Source of the DNA: Psychroflexus maritimus
GTDB taxonomy: Bacteria; Bacteroidota; Bacteroidia; Flavobacteriales; Flavobacteriaceae
NCBI RefSeq assembly: GCF_011089875.1
Contig: NZ_JAANAS010000116.1
Location: forward strand, 1-64,000
Direction: 5' to 3'
Length of the DNA stretch: 64,000 nucleotides
Shown piece by piece: positions 16,373 through 24,293 of this stretch (the first letter of the stretch is position 1; each line of letters starts with the position of its first letter). The notes beneath the pieces are model-generated. The model ran no database searches and was not told the DNA's origin. It worked only from the letters and a program-made list of their open reading frames with translations. The translations under genes were made by a program, and so were the position numbers.

Positions 16373-18832
16373 TTGAAAACCTATTGGTTATATATTTTTT
16401 TTATTTTAATTGGTTCTTTTGTTCAAGCACAAGAGGCTACAATTAAAGGAATTATATTTGACGAAAACAATACTCCTATTCCAGGCGCTGATGTAAGTTA
16501 TGGCAATACAGGAACAATTACAAACGAAAACGGATTTTATATCCTTAAAATTCCAGCCAATCAAAAACTTCAATTAAAGGTCTTTTTTTTAGGTTTTGAA
16601 CCTATTAAAACTAGCATTAAGCTTCCTAAAGATTCAGAAGAAGAGCTAAATTTTGTTTTAAAAATAGATCAGGAGCAGATTGGTGAAATTATTATTAGTG
16701 CGGATGCTCGTTCCAGAATAGAAGGTGTAACAACCTTATCGCCTTCAACGGTAAGAAAAATTCCAGGAGCCAATCCTGGGGTAGAAAATATTTTAAATAC
16801 CCTTCCCGGGGTAAATTCTAATAACGAACTTTCTAGTCAGTATTCCGTTCGTGGTGGAAGTTTTGACGAAAACTTGGTCTATGTTAATGAAATTGAAGTG
16901 TATCGTCCTTTTTTAATACGAAGTGGACAGCAAGAAGGTTTAAGTTTTGTAAATACAGATTTGGTTAGAAATGTAGATTTTTCAGCTGGAGGATTTCAGG
17001 CAAAATACGGTGACCGAATGTCTTCAGTATTGGATATAACCTACCAACGTCCTGTTGATTTTGAAGGTACTTTTGAGGCTAGTTTTTTAGGAGGAAGTGC
17101 TTCCTTAGGAGGAATTTCTAAAGATAAAAAATTTACAGCTATTGGTGGAATTAGATACAGAGATAACAGCTTATTTGTAAACGCTAAACAAGTAGAAGCT
17201 AGTTTTAGACCACGTTTTGCAGATGCACAAACTTATCTTACTTATAATTTTAGCCCCAAATTTGAATTGAGTTTCTTAGGAAATATTGCTATCAATACTT
17301 ATGATTATACCCCTTTTACTCGACAAACCAATTTTGGAACAGTTCAAGAACCAAAAGCTTTATTGGTTTTTTATGAAGGTCAAGAACAAACCCAATATGA
17401 GACTTATTTTGGCGCTTTAAAGGGGAATTATAAAGTCAATGAAAATTATACCGCAAAATTAATTACTTCTGTTTACCATACCCAAGAACAAGAACATTTT
17501 GACCTATTAGCACGCTACCGAATTGGAGCGGTAAATTCTAATTTTGGCGATGAGAATTTTGGAGAAGTTGAATTTACTGAAGGAGCAGGAGGGCAGTTTA
17601 ATCACGGAAGAAATGATTTGGATGCCTTAATTTTTAACCTGCAACATTTAGGGCGTTATAAAATTGAAGAACACCAGATTGATTATGGAATAAAATATAC
17701 CCGTGAAGATTTTAGAGATCGATTACAAGAATACGAAATGGTAGATTCTGCAGGTTTTTTTATTCGCCCACCAAGAGAAGAATTTATTAATGATCAACCT
17801 TATAATCCAAACACCAATCCTATAGAGCCTTATGAACGAATTAGGGCTTTCAACGAAACTCAAGTCAATCGATTTTCAAGCTTTCTACAATGGAGCCATC
17901 AAACTGAAATTAATCAACATAAAATTTGGCTGAATGCTGGAATAAGAAATCAAATTTGGAACGTTCAAGGTAGAGAAATCGAATCTAATACGCAGTCGGT
18001 TGTAAGTCCACGTGGGCAAATTTCCATCAAACCAAACTGGAAGAAAGATATGGTATTTCGAGTCTCTGGAGGGTATTACCATCAGCCCCCATTTTACCGT
18101 GAGTTGAGAGATACAACAGGGGTTGTTCAACCAGCTGTAAAAGCACAAGAATCTATTCATTTAGTTGTTGGTAATGACTTTAGTTTTCAGCTTTGGGATA
18201 GGCCTTTTAAACTAGTTTCTGAAGCCTATTATAAACAGATGACCAATGTTAACCCATTCACTATTGAGAATGTTAGGATTCGATATCGTGCTAGAAATGA
18301 CGTAGAAGCTTATGCGTATGGTTTAGATTTAAGACTTAATGGCGAATTTGTACCTGGAACAGATTCTTGGATGACATTCAGTTACATGAAGACCGAGGAG
18401 CAACAAGAAGGAAGAGAGTTTATTGCTCGTCCAACCGATCAACGGCTCAAGTTTGCCATTTTATTTCAAGATTATATAGAAAAGTTTCCAAAGATGAAAG
18501 CCTATTTGAATATGGTTTACAATACGGGATTTCCCGGTGGTTCGCCACGCTTTGAGGATCCTTACAATTTTCAAACTCGACTACCAGATTACCAACGGGT
18601 AGATGCCGGTTTTATGTACGACATTATAGACGAGAATGATGAAGGTAAGCACAAAAATTTCCTAAAACACATCAAGTACTTGAGCATTGGTTTTGAAATT
18701 TTCAATGTATTTGATCGTTTAAATTCGATCACCAACACTTTTGTAAGAGATGCTTCTTCTCAAAATCAGTTTGCTATTCCAAACTTTTTAAGTCCAAGGG
18801 TATTTAACCTTAGGCTGAATTGTAGATTTTAA
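16373..18832 (+). CDS. TonB-dependent receptor with carboxypeptidase-like N-terminal domain
   Basis: An outer-membrane active transporter of about 819 residues. The open frame begins at 16307 inside the peptidase gene, but a TTG at 16373 starts a clean signal peptide (KTYWLYIFFILIGSFVQAQ) 4 bases after the upstream stop, so I use it. Residues about 21-105 form a carboxypeptidase-regulatory-like beta domain (IKGIIFDENNTPIPGADV). A plug domain (PGANPGVENILNTLPGVN, then YSVRGGSFDENLVYVNEIEV) and a beta barrel ending in NLRLNCRF follow. No SusD partner is adjacent, so the substrate is unknown. Co-transcription with the M23 peptidase gene is likely. Confidence 0.87.
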   Translation: MKTYWLYIFFILIGSFVQAQEATIKGIIFDENNTPIPGADVSYGNTGTITNENGFYILKIPANQKLQLKVFFLGFEPIKTSIKLPKDSEEELNFVLKIDQEQIGEIIISADARSRIEGVTTLSPSTVRKIPGANPGVENILNTLPGVNSNNELSSQYSVRGGSFDENLVYVNEIEVYRPFLIRSGQQEGLSFVNTDLVRNVDFSAGGFQAKYGDRMSSVLDITYQRPVDFEGTFEASFLGGSASLGGISKDKKFTAIGGIRYRDNSLFVNAKQVEASFRPRFADAQTYLTYNFSPKFELSFLGNIAINTYDYTPFTRQTNFGTVQEPKALLVFYEGQEQTQYETYFGALKGNYKVNENYTAKLITSVYHTQEQEHFDLLARYRIGAVNSNFGDENFGEVEFTEGAGGQFNHGRNDLDALIFNLQHLGRYKIEEHQIDYGIKYTREDFRDRLQEYEMVDSAGFFIRPPREEFINDQPYNPNTNPIEPYERIRAFNETQVNRFSSFLQWSHQTEINQHKIWLNAGIRNQIWNVQGREIESNTQSVVSPRGQISIKPNWKKDMVFRVSGGYYHQPPFYRELRDTTGVVQPAVKAQESIHLVVGNDFSFQLWDRPFKLVSEAYYKQMTNVNPFTIENVRIRYRARNDVEAYAYGLDLRLNGEFVPGTDSWMTFSYMKTEEQQEGREFIARPTDQRLKFAILFQDYIEKFPKMKAYLNMVYNTGFPGGSPRFEDPYNFQTRLPDYQRVDAGFMYDIIDENDEGKHKNFLKHIKYLSIGFEIFNVFDRLNSITNTFVRDASSQNQFAIPNFLSPRVFNLRLNCRF

Positions 18833-18843
18833 AATTTAAATTA

Positions 18844-19518
18844 TTAATCTTGTAGCGCTCTCGCATAGTTGTGGCTAACCGACTCCCAATTGATGATAGA
18901 CCATATATTAGATAGATATTTACCTCTTTGGTTTTGATAAGTTAGGTAGTAGGCGTGTTCCCAAACATCAATACCTAAAATTGGAGTTCCTTGGTCTTCT
19001 TCAGGAACTACATCCATTAGTGGATTATCTTGATTTGCAGTGGTTACAATCTTTAACTTTCCATCTTTAGTTACTATTAACCAACCCCAACCAGAACCAA
19101 ATTGAGCGGCAGTTTGCTGGTTCATTTTTTCAATCAGTTGTTTAGGGCTGCCAAATTCTTTTTGAATAGCTTTTTTTAGTTCTAAACTCATTTCAGATTT
19201 TTCAGGACTTAAGCTATTCCAGAAAAGTCCATGATTGTAGTAACCTCCTGCATTATTCCTCAGGTTAGAGGAATAAGAAGAAATATTCATTAAAATTTCT
19301 TCAATTGTTTTTTTTGAGTTAACCTCCTCTTTTTTAATTGCCTTGTTGAGTTTGTTGGTGTAACCTTGGTGATGTTTGCCATAATGAATTTCCATAGTTT
19401 GTTGGTCAATTACCTCTGTAAAAGCATCAGTAGGATAAGGTAAATCGGGCAAATCAAATTGCGCATGTGAAGACAAGCTAAAAATAGTGATTAAAATAAA
19501 TGTATAGTAAGTTTTCAT
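18844..19518 (-). CDS. Superoxide dismutase (Fe/Mn), exported
   Basis: Removes superoxide. At 224 residues it is longer than cytoplasmic SODs because of an N-terminal signal peptide (MKTYYTFILITIFSLSSHAQ), so it should act outside the inner membrane. Metal ligands are visible: His45 (EIHYGKHHQGY), a histidine in NNAGGYYNHGLFW near residue 98, and the Asp and His of DVWEHAYYLTY near 183-187. GSGWGWLIV is also conserved. Iron versus manganese cannot be decided safely. It is convergent with the TonB receptor gene (11 bases apart), and the hemerythrin-like gene lies upstream on the same strand. Confidence 0.93.
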   Translation of the reverse strand: MKTYYTFILITIFSLSSHAQFDLPDLPYPTDAFTEVIDQQTMEIHYGKHHQGYTNKLNKAIKKEEVNSKKTIEEILMNISSYSSNLRNNAGGYYNHGLFWNSLSPEKSEMSLELKKAIQKEFGSPKQLIEKMNQQTAAQFGSGWGWLIVTKDGKLKIVTTANQDNPLMDVVPEEDQGTPILGIDVWEHAYYLTYQNQRGKYLSNIWSIINWESVSHNYARALQD

Positions 19519-19533
19519 AGTTTATATTTTTTT

Positions 19534-19541
19534 CAAATGTA
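19534..19541 (-). promoter_or_regulatory. -7 promoter element of the exported SOD gene
   Basis: Read on the minus strand the sequence is TACATTTG, an exact TAnnTTTG match 15 bases upstream of the start codon. No clear -33 element was seen. Confidence 0.5.
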
Positions 19542-19687
19542 TTAATTTTCAGTCTTAAATGCTAGCTTATTAACACTATCAATTCTTCACGTTAGTATGT
19601 TTCTGTATCGCTTTAAATTTTTCTCAAAAGGGACAATGAGCTAAATAGCTCTACTTAAAATAAATAACTAGGATTATAGAAAGTTAC

Positions 19688-20152
19688 TTATTTCCAAAAT
19701 TGTTCTGGCCAGAAGGCGCATTTAAGCTGTTCTTGATGAATCTTTGAGAATGCTTCTAGTTGTTCTTCAGTTGAAATTTCTTGAATTTCATTAAACAGAA
19801 TTCGTTCTTCAAAGCGAATATGTTTTTCAATCAAATTATATAATTCAACTATTTGATCTGTAGAGCGAGATTTTTTAAAAATAAGTTTTTTGATTGTTAA
19901 ATGAAAATCGCGTGCTTTTTCCGTATGATCTAAAAAATTAAATCTTGCAAATAATTCATTTTCTTCAAAGTTAAAATGTTTATTTAAGTAGGTTTCCCAA
20001 AACCAATTGATGTATTTATTAATGCTATATAAATCAGCTTTTTTATTAATTCCCTTCTTAAGTCGCAAACCAAAAATTAAAATGTCATGATGTTCTCTAC
20101 TTAAGTTTTTGAGAGCAGTATGCCTTTTTATGGGTTTGTTATTCCTATCCAT
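19688..20152 (-). CDS. Hemerythrin-like (HHE) domain protein
   Basis: A 154-residue all-helical protein of the hemerythrin HHE cation-binding type, expected to hold a di-iron centre. Potential ligands occur in the family pattern: HH in SREHHDILIFGLRL near residue 20, HFNFEENELFARF near 58-66, and HIRFEERILFNEI near 111. There is no signal peptide, so it is cytoplasmic. Such proteins sense or bind oxygen, nitric oxide or iron, and which applies here cannot be seen. A TACCTTTG promoter element lies 20 bases upstream at 20172-20179. The exported SOD gene follows 169 bases downstream on the same strand, making a loose oxidative-stress pair. Confidence 0.85.
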   Translation of the reverse strand: MDRNNKPIKRHTALKNLSREHHDILIFGLRLKKGINKKADLYSINKYINWFWETYLNKHFNFEENELFARFNFLDHTEKARDFHLTIKKLIFKKSRSTDQIVELYNLIEKHIRFEERILFNEIQEISTEEQLEAFSKIHQEQLKCAFWPEQFWK

Positions 20153-20171
20153 TTCTACGATTTGTTCTGTT

Positions 20172-20179
20172 CAAAGGTA
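20172..20179 (-). promoter_or_regulatory. -7 promoter element of the hemerythrin-like gene
   Basis: On the minus strand this reads TACCTTTG, an exact TAnnTTTG match. A second candidate, TACATTTG, lies at 20191-20198. Confidence 0.45.
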
Positions 20180-20503
20180 AAAAAACTTGCCAAATGTATT
20201 TAAATAAGTTTACTTGATTAAAACAAAAGAACTGAGATCAAGTGTTGAACCTAACTTTATTTCTTCAGGTTCAATTTTCGAATTTTTTAATCTTATTTTA
20301 TAATAAGGCATTAATATCATTTATAGGTTTTTAGCCCTACAACACACCGCCAATCTAACATTTAGTTGAAATCACTACAATTAACCAAATTTTAGTTGAG
20401 AAAGACGATGCTTATTTATGCTGTTTATAAAGGTGAACTGAAATGCCAATTGGTAAACCTTCATTAATTCTTAAAGTTTTATTTATATTTAATCTAGATA
20501 AAC

Positions 20504-20533
20504 TTTGTTATTTAGAATGATTCCATATATTTG
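20504..20533 (+). promoter_or_regulatory. Complete Bacteroidetes promoter of the iron operon, with a Fur-like dyad
   Basis: TTTG at 20504-20507 and TATATTTG at 20526-20533 are separated by 18 bases, an ideal Bacteroidetes -33/-7 pair. Between and overlapping the -7 box is an imperfect 7-1-7 dyad, TTAGAAT G ATTCCAT (20512-20526), 5 of 7 pairs matching. Its layout resembles Fur boxes. Promoter call strong, operator call speculative. The rest of the gene-free stretch from 20153 shows only a direct repeat of TTTAGTTGA. Confidence 0.7.
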
Positions 20534-20557
20534 CACCAAAATTAAAATATTTATCAA

Positions 20558-21694
20558 ATGAAAATTGTAAAACATTCTCAATTAGCCGTTCTTTCTGGCA
20601 TTTTAGCTTTTAGCTTATGGTCTTGTTCTGATGATGACAACAACGACCTTCAAAACTTAACAATACCTTCTACTTACGTTTCTGAAAACTACGACCTTAA
20701 TGTAGCCACAGAAGATCAGGTAATAACTGAGCTTGGGAGTTTAACTTCCGCTGTAAATGCTGCTGAAGCCGCAGCACCAAATGCTGGAATTTCTTCCATT
20801 GAATATCCTGCTACTCTTGCTTCAATTACAGAGCCAAATTACAAAAACCTGATAGATGCTTGGCTAACAGAATTGGTCAATGCGGCAAACTCTAGCGAAG
20901 GATTTGTTAATCCAGGTTTAGGAAATACTCCAGATGCTAGTAGCCAAGGTGGACTTTTAGGCACCCGACTTCTTGACGAATATGGTCTTGAGCTTGAACA
21001 AATGATAGAAAAAGGTTCCTTTGGTGCGGCACTTTACAACCATGCTCTTTCAGTTGTTAATAATATTAAAATGGGTGAAGAAGGATTTACAGACAGTGAA
21101 GCTATTGACCGACTTGTAGAAATTCATGGTACTCAACCTGATTTTGATGTAGCTGAGGTAACAGCCGCCGCTAAATATTCTAGAAGACGTTCAGACTTAA
21201 CTTCCCAAACTGGATTTTTCTTTGACATACAAACTAATTTAATTACTGCAAAAGCGGCGATGGAGGCTGGAAGTGATTTTACATCGGAAAGAGATGACGC
21301 TTTAGATGAGTTTTTATTAAACTGGGAAAAATCTAACTTTGCAACCGTAATTTTTTACTGTAAATCTACTATAGACCAACTTAATGCAGCCTTTCAATTG
21401 GCAGATGGTGAACAACGAGATATTGCTTTAGGAAATGCTATGCACGCCTACGGAGAAGGAGTAGCTTTTGCTCACGGATTAAAACGTATTCCGGGTAAAC
21501 AAATTACTGATAGTGAAATTGACTTTATTCTTAGCGAACTCAAAGCAGTTGAAGGTGAGAACCCTGAAAGTTATCAGTTTTTAAATGATACCAACTTGCT
21601 ACAAAATCTTGATGGCTTAATTGGTTATATTCAAAATATCTATAACTTTACCGACGCAGAAGTTGAAAGTTTTTATGTAAATAACACTCCTTAA
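20558..21694 (+). CDS. DUF4856 lipoprotein of an iron-uptake cluster
   Basis: A 378-residue lipoprotein (lipobox SLWSC, Cys23) followed by an Asp-rich stretch typical of surface-exposed Bacteroidetes lipoproteins. Residues from about 38 (TYVSENYDLNVATEDQVITELGSL) match my memory of the DUF4856 family, an imelysin-like group with helical bundles. No enzyme motif is visible. It heads a run with an imelysin lipoprotein, an HTTM protein and a FecA-like receptor, an arrangement often seen in Flavobacteria and thought to serve iron acquisition. A strong promoter lies just upstream. The molecular role, perhaps cell-surface iron or haem binding, is inference. Confidence 0.8.
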   Translation: MKIVKHSQLAVLSGILAFSLWSCSDDDNNDLQNLTIPSTYVSENYDLNVATEDQVITELGSLTSAVNAAEAAAPNAGISSIEYPATLASITEPNYKNLIDAWLTELVNAANSSEGFVNPGLGNTPDASSQGGLLGTRLLDEYGLELEQMIEKGSFGAALYNHALSVVNNIKMGEEGFTDSEAIDRLVEIHGTQPDFDVAEVTAAAKYSRRRSDLTSQTGFFFDIQTNLITAKAAMEAGSDFTSERDDALDEFLLNWEKSNFATVIFYCKSTIDQLNAAFQLADGEQRDIALGNAMHAYGEGVAFAHGLKRIPGKQITDSEIDFILSELKAVEGENPESYQFLNDTNLLQNLDGLIGYIQNIYNFTDAEVESFYVNNTP

Positions 21695-21704
21695 AAATTA
21701 ATAT

Positions 21705-21740
21705 AATTAGTGGACTTCCCTCAAGGGAAGTCCACTAATT
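21705..21740 (+). terminator. Perfect 16-bp hairpin between operon genes (attenuator or partial terminator)
   Basis: AATTAGTGGACTTCCC (21705-21720) pairs perfectly with GGGAAGTCCACTAATT (21725-21740) around a TCAA loop, followed by TTT. The next gene is 20 bases further and runs the same way. Confidence 0.75.
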
Positions 21741-21759
21741 TTTACTAAATATATTTGCT

Positions 21760-22893
21760 ATGAAGTTTACAAAAAAATATTTTTTATTTGTCTTTTTGGT
21801 GGCTGTATGTTCACTTGTGGCCTGCTCAGATGATGACTCCGATGGAGAGAATAACCCATCAAACAATTTTGATAGAAGTCAAATGCTTAACAATTGGGCG
21901 GATAATCTGATTATACCTTCCTACCAAAACTTTGTTGCCGAAACAAATGCTTTAAAGTCTGCTTCCGATGCCTTTTTAACAGAAACTAACGCTGAAAATT
22001 TAGCTAATTTAAGAACTGCATGGGAAACGGCTTATGTAGTTTGGCAAACTGTTGAAATGTATGATATTGGTCCAGCGAGAGATTTAGTTTTAAGATCTTT
22101 TGTGAATACTTATCCAACCAATGCAGCTAACATTAATTCGCTTATCGAAGAACAGAATTACAACCTCGCCGACCCAAACCTTAATGATGAACAGGGTTTC
22201 CCCGCATTAGATTATTTGCTTTTTGGCTTAGCTGAAAGCGATGCTGAAATTTTAAATCGGTTTGATAATGATTTTAATGGAGAAAAATACAGACAGTACT
22301 TAACTGATGTGGTAGATAGGATAGATTTTTTGAGCAATCAGGTTTTAGCTGAATGGCAAAATGGATACCGAGATGTTTTTGTACAAAATTCAGGGACTTC
22401 TGCCAACAGTTCTACCAACAGAATGGCTAACGTGTTTATGGAGTTTTACGAAGTAAGATTAAGAAATGGAAAAATTGGATTTCCAGCAGGGGTGTATTCT
22501 GGCGGAGAGCCACAACCTACTAGAGTGGAGGCTTTTTACAAAAAAGATTTATCAAAAGTTCTTGCTATTGAGGCATTGCAAGCACATCGTGCTTTCTTTA
22601 ATGGTAATGCTATTAATGCAGACACTACTGCTGAAAGTTTTGCAGATTACCTGGACTTTTTAGATACCATCAAAAATGGCGAAAATTTATCAAGTTTAAT
22701 AAATGATCAATACGAAGTATCAATTAGTAACATCAATGAGTTAAATGATAGCTTTTATAATCAAATTAATACTAATAATAATAGCATGCTAGAAGCCTTT
22801 GAAGACCTACAAGATAATGTAGTGTTTTTAAAATCTGATATGTTTTCTGCTTTGAGCATAGCCTTAGAATTTGACAGTGGTGATGGAGACTAA
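21760..22893 (+). CDS. Imelysin-family (peptidase M75-like) lipoprotein
   Basis: A 377-residue lipoprotein (lipobox SLVAC, Cys22, then an Asp-rich tail). The imelysin fold is suggested by NWADNLIIPSYQNFVAETNAL near residue 45, LRTAWETAYVVWQTVEMYDIGP near 85, and FPALDYLLFG near 150. Imelysins are iron-regulated outer-membrane or periplasmic proteins. The classic GxHxxE motif appears here as GFPALD, with both His and Glu replaced, so metal binding may differ. A hairpin at 21705-21740 separates it from the DUF4856 gene and could set a lower expression level. Confidence 0.85.
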   Translation: MKFTKKYFLFVFLVAVCSLVACSDDDSDGENNPSNNFDRSQMLNNWADNLIIPSYQNFVAETNALKSASDAFLTETNAENLANLRTAWETAYVVWQTVEMYDIGPARDLVLRSFVNTYPTNAANINSLIEEQNYNLADPNLNDEQGFPALDYLLFGLAESDAEILNRFDNDFNGEKYRQYLTDVVDRIDFLSNQVLAEWQNGYRDVFVQNSGTSANSSTNRMANVFMEFYEVRLRNGKIGFPAGVYSGGEPQPTRVEAFYKKDLSKVLAIEALQAHRAFFNGNAINADTTAESFADYLDFLDTIKNGENLSSLINDQYEVSISNINELNDSFYNQINTNNNSMLEAFEDLQDNVVFLKSDMFSALSIALEFDSGDGD

Positions 22894-22931
22894 TTGCCTT
22901 ATTTATAATGCTTAATTTTTAGGCTAAGACT

Positions 22932-24293
22932 TTGAAAAACAATTTTTTAACATATTTAGCAACACCTGTAAAAGCCGCACCTCTTGCGGTTTTTAGAGTT
23001 TTATTTGGCCTTTTAATGCTTTACACTACTTTACGTTTTGTAATGCAGGGCTGGGTAGATAAATATTATATTGAACCACAATTTCACTTTAAGTATTGGG
23101 GATTTGAATTTGTAGAGTCTTTGGGCGTTTACACGTATATTTTATATGCTATAGCACTGCTAGCAGCCTTAGGAATAATGCTTGGCTTTAAATACAGGTG
23201 GTCGGCTTTGTTATTCTTCTTGAGTTTTACTTATTGCGAACTCATCGACAAAACTTACTACCTCAACCATTACTATTTTGTTAGTATCATAAGTTTTTTA
23301 TTGATTTTTTTGCCAGCTAATGCCTATTTTTCAATCGATGCTAAGTATGATAAAAATATTGCCTTTACTAAACTACCAAGGTATAACATTCTTATTGTTC
23401 AGTTGATGCTTAGTATTGTATATTTTTATGCAGGTCTAGCTAAAATAAACTCAGAATGGCTACTTAATGCTATGCCATTGAAAATTTGGTTGCCATCTCG
23501 CTATGATTTACCGCTTTTAGGTGATTTGTTTCAATTGGAATGGATGCATTATGTAATGAGTTGGAGTGGCATGCTATACGACATTAGCATTCCTTTTTTA
23601 TTGTTTTATAAACGAACACGCGTTCTGGCTTTTATACTAGTGGTAGTTTTTCACATCATGACGAGGGTGCTTTTTCCTATAGGAATATTTCCTTATGTGA
23701 TGATTTGTTCGACCCTAATCTTCTTCGATGCTTCCTTTCATGAAAAAGTTATTGCTTTCTTCAAAAAGCTTTTCAGATTTCAATGGAAACAACAACCAGC
23801 TGTTCTTGAATGGACACCTAACTTAAAGAATAAAGCACTTGCTACATTTTTTATTCTTTTTTTTAGCTTTCAATTACTTTTCCCTTTTAGGTATATGTTG
23901 TATCCAGATGAATTATTTTGGACTGAAGAAGGCTATCGGTTTTCATGGCGTGTAATGCTAATGGAAAAAGGCGGTTATGTTCAATTTAAGGTAGTTGACC
24001 CCTCTACTGGTCAATGGTTTTATGTAGAAAACCAAGAATTCCTTACTGAATACCAACAGAAACAAATGCGTATTCAAGCCGATTTTATTTTGCAATTTGC
24101 TCACTTTTTGGAAGCATATTATCAAGAAAAAGGGATTGCTAACCCTGAAATATATGTCAACAGTTTTATTGCTTTGAATGGTCGATTAAGCAAACCTTAC
24201 ATCAACCCAAAAACAGATCTTACAAAAGTTAAAGATACTTGGCTTCACAAAGATTGGATTTTACCTTTTAACGAAAAAATTTATGGTTTTTAA
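22932..24293 (+). CDS. HTTM-domain membrane protein (vitamin-K carboxylase-like fold)
   Basis: A 453-residue polytopic membrane protein starting with TTG. The start is supported by the good N-terminus KNNFLTYLATPVKAAPLAVFRVLFGLLMLYTTLRF. The first 300 residues hold several membrane helices with the HTTM pattern, including YYFVSIISFLLIFLPAN and VFHIMTRVLFPIGIFPYVM. A soluble C-terminal part (about 330-453) follows. HTTM domains were named for horizontally transferred transmembrane proteins related to vitamin-K-dependent gamma-glutamyl carboxylase. Function in bacteria is unclear. Its place between the imelysin and receptor genes suggests a role in maturing or using the iron system. It overlaps the next gene by 11 bases. 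Confidence 0.82.
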   Translation: MKNNFLTYLATPVKAAPLAVFRVLFGLLMLYTTLRFVMQGWVDKYYIEPQFHFKYWGFEFVESLGVYTYILYAIALLAALGIMLGFKYRWSALLFFLSFTYCELIDKTYYLNHYYFVSIISFLLIFLPANAYFSIDAKYDKNIAFTKLPRYNILIVQLMLSIVYFYAGLAKINSEWLLNAMPLKIWLPSRYDLPLLGDLFQLEWMHYVMSWSGMLYDISIPFLLFYKRTRVLAFILVVVFHIMTRVLFPIGIFPYVMICSTLIFFDASFHEKVIAFFKKLFRFQWKQQPAVLEWTPNLKNKALATFFILFFSFQLLFPFRYMLYPDELFWTEEGYRFSWRVMLMEKGGYVQFKVVDPSTGQWFYVENQEFLTEYQQKQMRIQADFILQFAHFLEAYYQEKGIANPEIYVNSFIALNGRLSKPYINPKTDLTKVKDTWLHKDWILPFNEKIYGF

